DNA of 64,000 nucleotides from Nitrosomonas sp. GTDB lineage: Bacteria; Pseudomonadota; Gammaproteobacteria; Burkholderiales; Nitrosomonadaceae. The position numbers and the translations under genes are program-made. Under the pieces are notes generated by a model. It saw only the letters and a list, made by a program, of their open reading frames with translations. It made no database searches and was not told the origin of the DNA. The stretch covers positions 1,550,001 through 1,614,000 of the forward strand of contig JALDQW010000001.1 of assembly GCA_031316255.1 (NCBI GenBank), in the 5' to 3' direction. This document shows, one piece after another, positions 9,326 to 19,043 of this stretch; position 1 is the first letter of the stretch, and each line of letters starts with the position of its first letter.

Positions 9326-11026
9326 TTAGGATGACCGGCGCATGGAGCCGCCTTCTACGGCATGTTCATCGCCTTTGCTGATGGGTTCGTGTATTGCGGA
9401 CGGTACGGGCAATTTCAGCAGGCGGTAAAGATTCGCCAGATTGTCCCGGTATAATTGATCAAATCGGGTAACCGTATCGGCCTGATTATAATCGCCAAAC
9501 CACCAGAACCAGTCGGAGCTTTCACATGAAGCGAGCTGCAGGCTGGCGTCGTTTTTTTCTTCATCAGTCAGGCGGTCGCTTTGTATGACAAGATCGTAAC
9601 TCTGCTTTGCTGCGCAGAGCAAATCCCAGGCATGATTTTTCTCCGGATCACCGATCCAGGTTGAAAATGAGCCATATACCCAACTGCCGGCTGATAAAAC
9701 AGGCAATGAAACAACCTGTTCTGCATGTTCGGGTGAAGCAATAGAGTCGCGGTATGTCGTGGTGCAGATTTCTGTATGACTTTCCAGTAGCGAGTATAAA
9801 TCGTCAAGAAAGTAGTATCCGTTGTAGGGATAATATTCCCAGGCATTTTCGCCATCCAGAATGACACTGACGACAGGGTTTTCTTCGGCCAATGCATGAT
9901 GCGCGATTTGTTCGACTGACTGAATAAAATGCTCGGCCGCGTCTCGTCCGAACCATTTGGCGTATTCAAAACCAACGAGGTCGGATAGCTGGTCGTCACG
10001 AAAAAAACAGGATACATTTTCTATTTCCTGTATCTGGTATGGACGATACAAATACCGGTTACGGTCTGGTAACGGGGTGTCCGGGTGGGACATGCGCAAG
10101 CTGTTTGCCAGTACACCTTCGCCGCTGGCGCACCACTGGCAGCCTGATTCCGCCAGTATTTGAACAAGAGTGGAAGATACCGCACCTTCTGCGGGCCATA
10201 TACCCGTTGGTTTGGTGGCGAAACGTTTTTGATGGCTGTCTATCGCTGAAGCAAGATGGAAAGCGACGCGACTGCGGCCGCCGGAGTACTGCGGGGTGAC
10301 GGGCAGCAGGGCATCCGGGATGCTGTCGCGTGCAGAGGAAAAATCCATGAGCAAGGGCGATAGCGGATGGAAATGTGGTGTTGTGGATAATTCAATCTGG
10401 CCTGTTTCGGCAAGTCTGCGGTAGCGGGGTATCAGTTTCTGAATGAGTTCACCTATCAGGTTAAAGAGTTGCATTCGTTCAGCATGACTAAAGTGCTCGC
10501 ATTTTGCCATGAGTTGCATGACTGTTTCGTTTTGACGCCGAATACTTTCGCCTGTCCATGCCAGGTGATACCAAACAAGCAAATCGGCAAAATATTGTTC
10601 TGAAAAGTTTACCAGTTTGTCGGCTGCTTTTTTTTGCAAGGTATCATACAGATCATGCAACCGTTCATACGCTGGATAGGGCTTGAGCATGGTGTTGTGG
10701 TTGCCCTTGAAGCAATTCGTTAAGATATGCTCGCGCTCATCGTCGGAAATTTTTCCAAGATCCGGTTTGGCTAACAGGCGTAGCAGGGGATCGCGAATCT
10801 GCCCCGAAGAAAATTGCTCAACATAATCTTCAATCTGGTCAAGCAGTATCGGCACAAAGTTGACAACCGCCCTGATTTGGGGGTGTGCCTCAAGGTGGTA
10901 GGCCATGTCGGCATAATCCTTGATGGCATGCAGATATACCCAGGGCATTTCAAATTCACGGGTATCGTAGTGGCGGTAATCGGGTTGATGCATATGCCAC
11001 AACAGAACGAGTTTAACAGGGCGCAT
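9326..11026 (-). CDS. GH57 family glycoside hydrolase, second paralogue
   Basis: Second GH57 enzyme of the glycogen cluster, a different subgroup from its neighbour. It opens with the family motif LLWHMHQPDYR, has a putative nucleophile region GIWPAEGAVS, a CQWCASGEGVL segment and a VILDGENAWEYYPYNGYYF block typical of the family's acid residue. Bacterial members of this subgroup are commonly annotated as alpha-amylase/alpha-mannosidase without firm biochemistry. The start is placed at the ATG at 11026; an upstream in-frame TTG at 11035 is less likely. It follows glgC by 23 bases and is surely co-transcribed with it. The last residues (GGSMRRSS) are low in complexity. Confidence 0.85.
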   Translation of the reverse strand: MRPVKLVLLWHMHQPDYRHYDTREFEMPWVYLHAIKDYADMAYHLEAHPQIRAVVNFVPILLDQIEDYVEQFSSGQIRDPLLRLLAKPDLGKISDDEREHILTNCFKGNHNTMLKPYPAYERLHDLYDTLQKKAADKLVNFSEQYFADLLVWYHLAWTGESIRRQNETVMQLMAKCEHFSHAERMQLFNLIGELIQKLIPRYRRLAETGQIELSTTPHFHPLSPLLMDFSSARDSIPDALLPVTPQYSGGRSRVAFHLASAIDSHQKRFATKPTGIWPAEGAVSSTLVQILAESGCQWCASGEGVLANSLRMSHPDTPLPDRNRYLYRPYQIQEIENVSCFFRDDQLSDLVGFEYAKWFGRDAAEHFIQSVEQIAHHALAEENPVVSVILDGENAWEYYPYNGYYFLDDLYSLLESHTEICTTTYRDSIASPEHAEQVVSLPVLSAGSWVYGSFSTWIGDPEKNHAWDLLCAAKQSYDLVIQSDRLTDEEKNDASLQLASCESSDWFWWFGDYNQADTVTRFDQLYRDNLANLYRLLKLPVPSAIHEPISKGDEHAVEGGSMRRSS

Positions 11027-11049
11027 GGATAACAATAAGTTTTAGAGTG

Positions 11050-12330
11050 TTAACGCAGGTAGTGTATTTTCTGTCCTAGCATTTCCGGCGTGATGAGTGT
11101 GACGCCTTTTTCAGTGACGTGGAATTGCTTGCTGTCCTCGGTTTTATCAAAACCGACTTTAAGTCCCTCAGGAATGTGGCAATTTTTTTCAACTACCACT
11201 CGTCTTAAATGTGCGTTACGGCCAATATCGACATTGGGCAGAATCACAGAATCTTCAACGTGACTAAAGCTGCGCACCTGTACATTGGAAAACAATAAGG
11301 AACGGCGCACGGTGCCGCCACTGATAATGCAGCCGCCGGAAACCATCGAGTCGAGCGCCTGGCCGCGGCGTTCTTCATCGTCGAAAACAAATTTGGCGGG
11401 CGGCAATTGCTCCTGATAAGTCCAGATCGGCCAGTCTTTATCGTACAAATTCAGGTCTGGCGTTATGGTCGTGAGGTCGATATTGGCTTCCCAATAAGCA
11501 TCCACTGTACCCACATCGCGCCAGTAGGGAATTCCACCGACCATGTTTACACAGCTGTCCATAAAACGATGCGCAAAAACCCGGTTACGCGGCACCAGAT
11601 ACGGAATCAGGTCTTTGCCAAAATCGTGCGATGAGGATTCGGTGTTGTGATCGCGGATTAACTGCTCAAAAAGAAAAGCGGTATTAAATACATAGATTCC
11701 CATGCTGACAAGTGCCTTGTCGGGATGTCCGGGCATGGCGGGCGGCTTTTCCGGTTTTTCCATGAAATCGACGACGCGCCAGTCATCGTCAACCGCCATA
11801 ATGCCAAATGCGCTTGCTTCTTCCAGAGGGACTTCCACGCAGGCGACAGTTAGATCGGCATTTTTTTCAACATGCTCTGACAGCAGTTTTCCATAATCCA
11901 TTTTATAGATATGGTCTCCACCCAGAATCAAAACATGATCGGCATCGTGCAGCCTCAGAATACCGAGATTCTGGAAAACGGCGTCGGCCGTGCCCTGATA
12001 CCAGGACTCCTTGATTTGTTGCTGTGCCGGAACCAGTTCGACAAATTCATTAAACCGTCCATCCAGAAAACTCCAGCCGCGCTGAATATGCTGAATTAAG
12101 CTTTGCGCTTTGTACTGGGTCAGGACACTGATCTGGCGCACACCGGAATTGACACAATTGGATAGCGGAAAATCGATAATGCGAAACTTGCCGCCAAACG
12201 GCACGGCCGGTTTTGCCCGCCAGTCGGTAAGCTGTTTCAAACGGGTGCCGCGGCCACCTGCCAATATCAGCGCAATGGTATTACCGGTAATTTTGCTCTT
12301 TGTAGTATCCAGGTTGAACTTTTGTTCCAT
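11050..12330 (-). CDS. glgC: Glucose-1-phosphate adenylyltransferase (ADP-glucose pyrophosphorylase)
   Basis: Makes ADP-glucose from ATP and glucose-1-phosphate, the committed step of bacterial glycogen synthesis. The nucleotide-binding signature [21 protein letters not shown], the substrate region [12 protein letters not shown] and the FMEKPEKP motif are all present, followed by a left-handed beta-helix C-terminal domain. The ATG at 12330 is chosen because a strong ribosome binding site (GGGAGGTC, 12335-12342) precedes it; a start six codons upstream would overlap that site. It is the first gene of the glgC-GH57-GH57-pgi series and is divergent from glgB. Confidence 0.97.
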   Translation of the reverse strand: MEQKFNLDTTKSKITGNTIALILAGGRGTRLKQLTDWRAKPAVPFGGKFRIIDFPLSNCVNSGVRQISVLTQYKAQSLIQHIQRGWSFLDGRFNEFVELVPAQQQIKESWYQGTADAVFQNLGILRLHDADHVLILGGDHIYKMDYGKLLSEHVEKNADLTVACVEVPLEEASAFGIMAVDDDWRVVDFMEKPEKPPAMPGHPDKALVSMGIYVFNTAFLFEQLIRDHNTESSSHDFGKDLIPYLVPRNRVFAHRFMDSCVNMVGGIPYWRDVGTVDAYWEANIDLTTITPDLNLYDKDWPIWTYQEQLPPAKFVFDDEERRGQALDSMVSGGCIISGGTVRRSLLFSNVQVRSFSHVEDSVILPNVDIGRNAHLRRVVVEKNCHIPEGLKVGFDKTEDSKQFHVTEKGVTLITPEMLGQKIHYLR

Positions 12331-12415
12331 CAGTGACCTCCCGCTCAAATAGATGCGCTTTTTTTCTTGTGCTGACTTTATCAGAAATTTTTAGAGTCGA
12401 TTTTTCTGTTTTCAG

Positions 12416-12445
12416 TATATAGTACCGTACTATGATATCTGTCAA
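12416..12445 (-). promoter_or_regulatory. Sigma-70-like promoter for the glgC operon
   Basis: On the minus strand there is a consensus -35 TTGACA (12440-12445), an 18-base spacer and a TATATA -10 (12416-12421). It would start transcription about 80 bases before the glgC ATG. Confidence 0.6.
12419..12433. promoter_or_regulatory. 15-bp palindrome over the glgC promoter, possible operator
   Basis: ATAGTAC-C-GTACTAT is a perfect odd palindrome lying across the spacer and -10 of the glgC promoter and in the shared glgC/glgB control region. A dimeric regulator binding here would block glgC and could also affect glgB. No regulator gene is adjacent. Confidence 0.4.
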
Positions 12446-12465
12446 TAAGCAAACCAAAGACACGT

Positions 12466-12471
12466 TATAAT
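12466..12471 (+). promoter_or_regulatory. Perfect TATAAT -10 just before the glgB start
   Basis: TATAAT ends seven bases before the glgB ATG at 12478, so transcription would begin at or next to the start codon. There is no ribosome binding site upstream of that ATG. No good -35 is visible. This may be a leaderless promoter, or a chance match. Confidence 0.35.
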
Positions 12472-12477
12472 TTCAGC

Positions 12478-14709
12478 ATGTCATCTAGTAAATTGAAACA
12501 GTCATTACCCGATACGGTCATTGATCCGTTGCTCGGAGCACTTTTGGCCGGCCGGCTGCATGATCCATTTGCGTATCTGGGCGTTCATAAAACGTTGAAC
12601 GACTTCCGGGCGCGGGTTTTCCGGCCCGATGCTCATGCCGTCTGGATTAAAACCGCTCAAGGTTTTGAAAAGATGGCGCGCATTCATGCCGAGGGTGTAT
12701 TCGAGTGGTGCGGAGAAAAACAACCGTCAATGCCCGTGCGCCTCAAAGTTGAGGCTGAAAATCATGCGGGCCAGGCGGTGCCGATCATTGAAGCTTACGA
12801 TTCTTATACATTCGCGTTGCAGATTACCGATCATGATTTGTACCTGTTTAATCAGGGCAAATTGAATCAGGCCTATCGGGCGCTGGGTGCTCAACGCATT
12901 ACGAATGCAGGTGTTGACGGCGTTTGTTTTTCGGTATGGGCGCCAAATGCAGAGCGTGTCAGCGTCGTGGGCGATTTTAATCGTTGGGATGGTCGCGTCA
13001 ACCCTATGGCGGTGCATCATGCCAGTGGCGTATGGGAGCTGTTTATCCCGGAGTTGCCGCCGGATACATTGTACAAATTTGAAATCCGTAATCGCCATAG
13101 CGGTGAAGTTTTAATTAAAACCGACCCCTATGCAACCCGTTATGAGTTGCGCCCCAAGACTGCCGCGCTGGTTCCTGCCGAAAATAGCACTTCTCAGTGG
13201 CATGATACGCAGTGGATGGAAAACCGCGCCAAATGGGATTGGCTGCATGCGCCTGTAAATATTCTTGAAATACATGCCGGGTCATGGAAACGGCACCTGG
13301 ATGGGCGGTTTTATACCTACCGCGAACTTGCTCAGCATTTATTGCCTTATGTACTCGATATGGGCTATACCCATATTGAATTAATGCCGATTTCAGAACA
13401 TCCGCTCGATGAGTCCTGGGGCTATCAGACAACCGGCTATTTCGCCGTATCCAGCCGTTATGGCTCCCCCGAGGATTTTAAATACTTCGTGGATGCCTGT
13501 CATCAGGCGGGTGTCGGGGTTATTCTCGATTGGGTGCCGGGGCATTTTCCACAGGATAATTTTGCGCTGGCGCGTTTTGACGGCACCGCCTTGTATGAAC
13601 ATGAAGATCCGCGTTTAGGCTTTCATCAGGATTGGGGCACTTACATTTTCAATTATGGCCGTAACGAAGTGAAATCGTTTCTGATATCGAGTGCGCATTT
13701 CTGGCTGGCTGAATTTCATCTGGATGGATTGCGTGTGGATGCGGTGGCTTCCATGCTGTATCTGGATTATTCGCGTAATGAAGGCGAATGGCTGCCGAAT
13801 CAGTTTGGTGGACGTGAAAATCTGGATGCGATCGATTTCTTGCGCGCGCTTAACATTATGGTGCATGAGGAATTTCCGGGTGCATTGACGCTTGCAGAGG
13901 AATCCACTTCATGGCCTGCGGTTTCGCGCCCGACTTATGTGGGCGGTCTAGGATTTTCCATGAAATGGAATATGGGCTGGATGCACGATACGTTGTCGTA
14001 TATGCAACAGAATCCCGTCTACAGGCGCTATCACCATGATCAACTGACATTCAGTCAGCTCTATGCCTATACGGAAAATTTCGTGCTGCCTTTCTCGCAT
14101 GACGAGGTCGTGCATGGCAAAGGTTCCTTGATCAACAAAATGCCCGGTGATGACTGGCAGAAGTTCGCCAATTTGCGTTTGCTGCTGACTTATCAAATGA
14201 CATGCCCCGGAAAAAAACTGAATTTCATGGGGAATGAATTTGCGCAGGTAAGCGAATGGAACGTCAACCGTGAGCTTGACTGGAAATTACTGGAATCTGG
14301 ATCGCATTCGGGTGTTCAGGCCGCGTTGCGCGATTTGAATCATATCTACAGCAAAACGCCTGCGTTACATCAACTTGATTTTTCCGCGGAAGGTTTTTCC
14401 TGGATTGATTGCCATGATGCGGATCAATCGATTATCAGTTATTTGCGCCGGTCGAAAGATGGCCGCTTTGTCATAGTGATTCTCAACTTCACACCGGTTC
14501 CGCGTGAAAAATACCGTATCGGCGTGCCTGAAGACGGTGTTTATCGGGAGATTTTTAACAGTGATTCCATTTATTATGGTGGCAGCAATATGGGGAATGC
14601 GGGATATATCAATTCGAACCATGAACCGTGGATGGGGTTGCCTTACTCGCTTAAAATTATTCTGCCGCCATTGGCCGGTGTCGTTTTTTCTTTGCAGGCG
14701 CAGGGTTAG
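12478..14709 (+). CDS. glgB: 1,4-alpha-glucan branching enzyme
   Basis: Adds alpha-1,6 branches to glycogen. The 743-residue protein has the full layout of long GlgB proteins: an N1 domain, a CBM48-like domain ([24 protein letters not shown]), the GH13 barrel and a C-terminal beta domain. Catalytic segments are visible: the nucleophile in [13 protein letters not shown] (D421), the acid in LTLAEEST (E474) and the third Asp in [14 protein letters not shown]. It is transcribed away from glgC across a 147-base control region. Its last 53 bases overlap the 3' end of the convergent O-glycosylation ligase gene. There is no ribosome binding site before the ATG. Confidence 0.97.
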   Translation: MSSSKLKQSLPDTVIDPLLGALLAGRLHDPFAYLGVHKTLNDFRARVFRPDAHAVWIKTAQGFEKMARIHAEGVFEWCGEKQPSMPVRLKVEAENHAGQAVPIIEAYDSYTFALQITDHDLYLFNQGKLNQAYRALGAQRITNAGVDGVCFSVWAPNAERVSVVGDFNRWDGRVNPMAVHHASGVWELFIPELPPDTLYKFEIRNRHSGEVLIKTDPYATRYELRPKTAALVPAENSTSQWHDTQWMENRAKWDWLHAPVNILEIHAGSWKRHLDGRFYTYRELAQHLLPYVLDMGYTHIELMPISEHPLDESWGYQTTGYFAVSSRYGSPEDFKYFVDACHQAGVGVILDWVPGHFPQDNFALARFDGTALYEHEDPRLGFHQDWGTYIFNYGRNEVKSFLISSAHFWLAEFHLDGLRVDAVASMLYLDYSRNEGEWLPNQFGGRENLDAIDFLRALNIMVHEEFPGALTLAEESTSWPAVSRPTYVGGLGFSMKWNMGWMHDTLSYMQQNPVYRRYHHDQLTFSQLYAYTENFVLPFSHDEVVHGKGSLINKMPGDDWQKFANLRLLLTYQMTCPGKKLNFMGNEFAQVSEWNVNRELDWKLLESGSHSGVQAALRDLNHIYSKTPALHQLDFSAEGFSWIDCHDADQSIISYLRRSKDGRFVIVILNFTPVPREKYRIGVPEDGVYREIFNSDSIYYGGSNMGNAGYINSNHEPWMGLPYSLKIILPPLAGVVFSLQAQG

Positions 14710-16021
14710 CAGGCTGGTTGAAGTTTGACGCGTCCGAATGATGTTCTGTTTCTGAAGCGTTCAGATTCCTTTTTTCTTCCAGGGTTCTTTGAGTCAGAAT
14801 CAGTATGGCAAGAAAATGGTAAAAAAGGTCAAAATAAGCCAATCCCAAAAATGCTCCGCCGACGGCATAGCCAATGAATGAGACTTGCAGCATTGCCGCC
14901 AGATCAAGCGCCCATTTATTTTGTCCGGTCAGCTTGACTGTTGTTATGATTTTATTTGCTGTCCGCCAATAATATAAAAATAGCATCAGGAAAATAAACA
15001 GACCAGCAAAGCCATGTTCGGCAAGGATTTCGATGTAGATACTGTGATAGTCATGAAATGATGCGTCGCCTGATTCTACCTGGTGTGGAACATAACGTTG
15101 ATAATTTTCGGTTGTGAAACTTTCAAAGCCGCCACCCAGGACAGGACGATCGAGTGCCATCTTATAGCCAAATTCCCAGGATCTGAGTCGTGCTACAGCT
15201 GAAGCATCTTCATCGTAAGTCTCTATGGTGGCCATTCGATCATGCCAGGACTGCGGCATGGCCATGAAAGCAAAAGGTGACAACAATAGCAAAGCAAAGA
15301 AGATGACTGCTTTTTTTGAACTTTTAAACCACAAGAATACTGCAACTGCGACAATTGCTAGAAAAGCACCGCGAGACTGAGTACCGAGAATTCCAATCGG
15401 AATGAACAGCAAAGCGGATATCAAGCCATAACGAATCCATTTGTTTTCAGTATGAAGATATAAATACCAGATAAGCGGCACAATCATTACGAGCGCCAGG
15501 CCAATTTCAGTGTTGCCTTCAATAAAAGAACCGGACGGGCCGAGTACATGTGATTCACCGCCGGTCAGCAGGGTGAATATGCCTCCTTTATAACCGAAGA
15601 AACCGATGGATAAGACAATTATCCAGACAAAAATATGTAACTTCTCTCTGTCAGTTAACGCCCATAGCGTTAAGAAAGTCATGAATTGAATTTTGATGAC
15701 TTTTTCCCACTGTACCCATGCATCGTCCGGATTTGTGGAGAAAATGGTAGTCAGCAACATCCAGACATTAAACAGAACAAGCCAGCCAATTGCAGGTGTC
15801 CAAAAGAACTTAAGTTTTTTTGATGAGGCAAAAAATGAAAGAATCGTGACGATAGCGATGACGAATGCAAATGGAAAAGTATAGGCAAAACCCCAGCTGA
15901 GTCGATGCGGGTTCATGTAGCCAATCCACGACCAAAGATAAATACCCCAGTGTGGTCTTTTAAAGACAAAAGGTAATGCGCCAAAAACAATCGCAAAAAC
16001 GAGCAGGTCTCTCAATTGCAT
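14657..16021 (-). CDS. Exosortase A system-associated O-glycosylation ligase (O-antigen ligase family)
   Basis: Polytopic inner-membrane protein of the Wzy/WaaL-like ligase superfamily; the opening [18 protein letters not shown] and the [16 protein letters not shown] region are typical of the group named putative O-glycosylation ligase, exosortase A-associated. Expected role: transfer of a lipid-linked glycan at the periplasmic face, in genomes with PEP-CTERM/exosortase or related EPS systems. I count about ten membrane segments with a large periplasmic loop near residues 255-325 ([22 protein letters not shown]), where the family's conserved residues lie. The cytoplasmic tail is Pro/Lys/Arg rich and its codons overlap the glgB 3' end by 53 bases. 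A GGGAGA sequence precedes the ATG at 16021 closely. No exosortase or PEP-CTERM protein is seen in the window. Confidence 0.85.
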   Translation of the reverse strand: MQLRDLLVFAIVFGALPFVFKRPHWGIYLWSWIGYMNPHRLSWGFAYTFPFAFVIAIVTILSFFASSKKLKFFWTPAIGWLVLFNVWMLLTTIFSTNPDDAWVQWEKVIKIQFMTFLTLWALTDREKLHIFVWIIVLSIGFFGYKGGIFTLLTGGESHVLGPSGSFIEGNTEIGLALVMIVPLIWYLYLHTENKWIRYGLISALLFIPIGILGTQSRGAFLAIVAVAVFLWFKSSKKAVIFFALLLLSPFAFMAMPQSWHDRMATIETYDEDASAVARLRSWEFGYKMALDRPVLGGGFESFTTENYQRYVPHQVESGDASFHDYHSIYIEILAEHGFAGLFIFLMLFLYYWRTANKIITTVKLTGQNKWALDLAAMLQVSFIGYAVGGAFLGLAYFDLFYHFLAILILTQRTLEEKRNLNASETEHHSDASNFNQPANPAPAKKKRHRPMAAE

Positions 16022-16297
16022 TCTCCCAAAACCTGGGGGGTGTTTATTTGAAGTAAAACCCTGATTGACATCTTAAGAAAACACATTGTAAAAGGTTCGA
16101 TAAAAGTGTGCCAAGTGTTGTTGGGATATCATTTTTATGAAGAAATAGCCATAAATTCTTAATTTGTTTGCCGGAAAAGTGCTGCTGATATCGTATCCTT
16201 AAATTAAACGGATTGATAATTCACTTTGGCCATGCACTCATTTGAGTCACCGAATTTCATGTAATAGTTTGGTACGCTTTCTGCGAAGAACCCGATT

Positions 16298-17068
16298 TTA
16301 TTTTTTTCTATAGATCGCTAAGATACAAAGTTCCGGGTAGTGCAGATTAAAGAAATTCAGGATTTTTCTCAAGATCAACTCTGCGTACAGCGCCAGCTTG
16401 AAATTAGCCAGCGTACGGCAATCGTCCAGATACATAAAACCGATATTTTCAAAATTCCTGCGAAGAAAAATCTGATTTAACTCCGACTTTGTGTTCATTT
16501 TATATTCAACGGGAAAAGTGTCCCGTTCTTCCACATTCCAGAAAAACCGTTTGGGGGCATGATGCGCCCAGAAAGGCGTAAGCTTGGTGATGATGGGTAT
16601 AGGCGACCACTTGTAAATCGTATACACAATGACATGTGCGCCCGGTGCGGAAACCCTGTCGATCTGGGCGACAAGTTCATCGGGATCGGCCACATGTTCT
16701 GCCACCATGCGCAGCGTAACCAAGTTGAAATGATTTTCTTCTTTGACGCTGTCTGTATAGCCCAAATATGAGTGATCGAGAAATTCGTTGTCCAGTACAT
16801 TGGGGCTCGGGTCAACACCCACTGTCTCTTTTGCTCTTTTGGTTAGAATCCTTGCGAGCCTTTGATTGTCTGGAAAAATATTCCTGCCGCAACCAATGTC
16901 GAGCCATTTGTCGTTTTTTTTAAGTAATGAAACGATTGACGCCTGGTAGTAATCTTCGGGGGTAAAATATGCAAATTTTTTCCTGATTCGTGGACCTTCG
17001 CCTTTAGGATCGCGACCATAGGTAAAACGAAAAAGGTATTTGGCGACATGTTCCAGCATATTTTTCAT
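16298..17068 (-). CDS. Class I SAM-dependent methyltransferase
   Basis: Predicted methyltransferase of 256 residues. The SAM-binding motif I is WLDIGCGRNIFP near residue 56, an acidic end of strand 2 is VGVDPS, and motif post-I/II is VTLRMVAEHVADPDELV, followed by a conserved VIVYTIYKWSP strand. The C-terminal half has aromatic-rich helices. The family is usually linked to polysaccharide or lipid modification; the gene lies 276 bases from the O-glycosylation ligase on the same strand, so a role in surface glycan synthesis is a reasonable guess only. The gap 16022-16297 contains no gene that I can see. Confidence 0.8.
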   Translation of the reverse strand: MKNMLEHVAKYLFRFTYGRDPKGEGPRIRKKFAYFTPEDYYQASIVSLLKKNDKWLDIGCGRNIFPDNQRLARILTKRAKETVGVDPSPNVLDNEFLDHSYLGYTDSVKEENHFNLVTLRMVAEHVADPDELVAQIDRVSAPGAHVIVYTIYKWSPIPIITKLTPFWAHHAPKRFFWNVEERDTFPVEYKMNTKSELNQIFLRRNFENIGFMYLDDCRTLANFKLALYAELILRKILNFFNLHYPELCILAIYRKK

Positions 17069-17101
17069 AAGTGTGGGGCAAACGTGTAATGGTTATTTTT
17101 A

Positions 17102-17177
17102 GGGCAACTCTAAGAATCCATATTTGCGAGCATCCGCGCCGCCTTGTGTTTTAAACGCTGAATTTTTAGAGATGCCC
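17102..17177. repeat. Short MITE-like element, copy A
   Basis: A 76-bp element with matching ends: GGGCAACTCTAAGAAT at the left and ATTTTTAGAGATGCCC at the right form terminal inverted repeats with two mismatches. Internal pieces (ATCCATATTTGCG; CTTGTGTTTTAAAC) recur, in opposite orientation, in the longer copy at 53719-53865, so copy A looks like an internally deleted version. It contains no coding sequence. Confidence 0.55.
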
Positions 17178-17301
17178 ATTACAGGGTGACTCATACAGCT
17201 TTACGTCAAAGTATAGCATGCACTTGAGACTATACTGTTCACAATCAATTCTTTACTTTGTGTAGAGTGAATCGTAAATTTGGTAAAAGCGGAATGGCGC
17301 C

Positions 17302-17475
17302 ATGACGGCTGATGTTGTTTTTCAGGGACGCGGATTGACCTGGGTTTGTCGGGTTGGCGAGACAGTGGTGCATGCCGCCGTGTCGATCTCGATCTGTTTA
17401 AGGGCGATCTGGTCGTGCTGCTGGGTGCTTAGGCAGCGGTAAGTCGACGCAGCTGAATATCCTCGGGGGTTGCTG
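17302..17475 (+). pseudogene. ABC transporter ATPase N-terminal remnant, frameshifted
   Basis: Starting at an ATG, the three frames read in turn GLTWVCRVGETVVHA, then RRVDLDLFKGDLVVLLGA, then LGSGKSTQLNILGG. Joined, this is the beginning of an ABC ATPase of the LolD/MacB type, with a recognisable Walker A (GSGKST). Two frameshifts and an in-frame TAG kill it, and everything after Walker A is gone. Immediately downstream, in another frame, is a short coding-like tail (AEFLRNPMPPEEALYLVHLA, then a stop near 17562) that probably belongs to a different gene brought alongside by deletion. It lies in a 662-base gap otherwise filled with repeats. Confidence 0.6.
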
Positions 17476-17562
17476 AATTTTTGCGTAACCCCATGCCGCC
17501 CGAAGAAGCACTGTATCTGGTTCATTTGGCTGATCACATGGATCATTTCCTTGCGCAGGAGT

Positions 17563-17603
17563 AGGATGTGCCGGCAGGCGCATCGGATCACAATTGATGC
17601 GCC
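17563..17603. repeat. Dispersed palindromic repeat, copy 1
   Basis: AGGATGTGCCGGCAGGCGCATC followed by GATGCGCC gives a hairpin with GGCGCATC (17577-17584) pairing perfectly with GATGCGCC (17596-17603). The same words occur in copy 2 at 19310-19370. The outer arm is not repeated on the right here, so the copy is truncated. Confidence 0.55.
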
Positions 17604-17730
17604 TACTCTACTGCGCTGGTATTGCGCTCTACAACGTCAGTTTTCGTATTGCCAGGGATTTTTGACCTTTGATCTTTGCGCTTTTGTCCTTTGCGGGATA
17701 AGGTAATCCCGCGAACAAATAGATTCTTAC

Positions 17731-18909
17731 TTAGCGAAAATCCTCGGCACAGCGTTGTATCTCGACGTTACTGGCAAGGTTGAGGCACATTCGAGCGTCC
17801 AGATTCGATCTCGCTGTCAAGGTGGGTGTCCTGGTTTTTCTTGGAGTATCTGGGGCAGTATCGTTGTGCTGTACATCCACGGTCGTGAGTGCTGATTCGT
17901 CGGCGCTTGCATGTTTTGTCTGAGTTAATGCAGCAAGACGTTCCCCGGCAAATTGCGCACCGGCATGAAATTCCTCAAGTAGCGTAGCCATTGAGAGTGT
18001 TTCAAACCACTTGCTGTCTTCGGAAGTGAAGAAATCAACATATTCTGCAAGTTCGGCATCGCTGGCTTCCCGGTATACATAAACCAGTGTTACCAGCATC
18101 ACATTGCGCATCGTGTCGGTCAAATCTTTTCTGTGCTTCGCAAAATCCGCATCAAATGCGGTCATTTTGTTCATGTCACCGCTTGTCGCTCCCATCATCA
18201 TGGCGCGTGTCGTTCCGGCCACGAGTTCGACAGCGAAATCGGTAATATTGGTGGCGGAATCATATTTGCGAACCAGTCGGAACCGTTCTTCCGATAATGG
18301 CGCATCAGCAAGCCCATCCATGAAACTTTCGAACGCATCGGATTGAATATCGCGCTGTTCAAATGCCTGCATCTTTCTCACGAGCGGTGAATGATAAGAT
18401 TTCAATAATCCTGCAATACGATCATGATCAAAATCCTTTAGTAGTGCTTTGCGGATGCGCTGATGAAAGTGCTCCGGTTTGAACGATTCTGTCATAATTT
18501 TTTCAACCTGTTTAACTGCGTCAGGATCGCGCGGCATTGCCGAGGACTGTTTGGCACCCATCATAATCTTGTCGGGAATTTCCCTGATCTGTTTATGCAA
18601 ACCGGAGGCAGTAACGATTTCATCGATCAACTGGCCGGGCGATTTTTCCACTACAGCGGAAGGTGGGTAATCAGAATCTGTCTCTACCTGCATCTCTGCA
18701 TCGGTCTCTCCTTCTGCCACTACCTCTGTTTTAGCTTCAACTGCTGTTGGCTGAGGAAGCGACGCGGTTGGCAACGGTGAAGATTCTGATGACAGTGGTT
18801 GATCCTCCATAACAATCTCCATGGCATACCATGCTCCGCCGCCGAGTATAATCGCGCTGCATATAATCGTAACGATTTGCTTTACATTCTTGAGATCGAG
18901 CTTCATCAT
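17731..18909 (-). CDS. Membrane-anchored periplasmic protein of unknown function
   Basis: A 392-residue protein with one N-terminal membrane segment (about residues 11-30, VTIICSAIILGGGAWYAMEI), a Pro/Ser/Glu-rich linker to about residue 88, and a mostly helical domain (residues 90-320) of the kind seen in DUF2059-like periplasmic proteins, although I cannot assign it firmly. The C-terminal 70 residues are Thr-rich, ending with two cysteines (MCLNLASN, EIQRCAEDFR) that could form a disulphide. The start ATG overlaps the stop of a small upstream ORF (TGATG); a second ATG one codon later is equally possible. The gene is framed by palindromic repeats on both sides. Confidence 0.6.
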   Translation of the reverse strand: MMKLDLKNVKQIVTIICSAIILGGGAWYAMEIVMEDQPLSSESSPLPTASLPQPTAVEAKTEVVAEGETDAEMQVETDSDYPPSAVVEKSPGQLIDEIVTASGLHKQIREIPDKIMMGAKQSSAMPRDPDAVKQVEKIMTESFKPEHFHQRIRKALLKDFDHDRIAGLLKSYHSPLVRKMQAFEQRDIQSDAFESFMDGLADAPLSEERFRLVRKYDSATNITDFAVELVAGTTRAMMMGATSGDMNKMTAFDADFAKHRKDLTDTMRNVMLVTLVYVYREASDAELAEYVDFFTSEDSKWFETLSMATLLEEFHAGAQFAGERLAALTQTKHASADESALTTVDVQHNDTAPDTPRKTRTPTLTARSNLDARMCLNLASNVEIQRCAEDFR

Positions 18910-19043
18910 TTTTTCCTTGCTTGATTAACAGTTTCCACCTTGTTTTGCGTTGGATTGCCCATCTTGAAAAGATCTTTCACTAACCCGTGATTGCGCATCC
19001 TCGCAAATTGAATAAAATCTTCTGAAATATCGGCATTGAGCAC
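18906..19043 (-). CDS. Possible small ORF coupled to the downstream gene
   Basis: A GTG-started 45-codon frame (first residues LNADISEDFIQFARMRN, Lys-rich end) stops with a TGA that overlaps the ATG of the membrane-anchored protein. The amino-acid mix looks protein-like and the overlap is typical of translational coupling, but there is no ribosome binding site before the GTG and I know no homologue. It may be the tail of a decayed gene. The rest of the gap up to 19309 shows nothing I recognise. Confidence 0.25.
   Translation of the reverse strand: MLNADISEDFIQFARMRNHGLVKDLFKMGNPTQNKVETVNQARKK

Noticed and set aside
12390..12402. TTTTTAGAG word resembling the MITE-like ends near glgC
   Set aside because: Only one short word matches; no partner end or internal similarity nearby.
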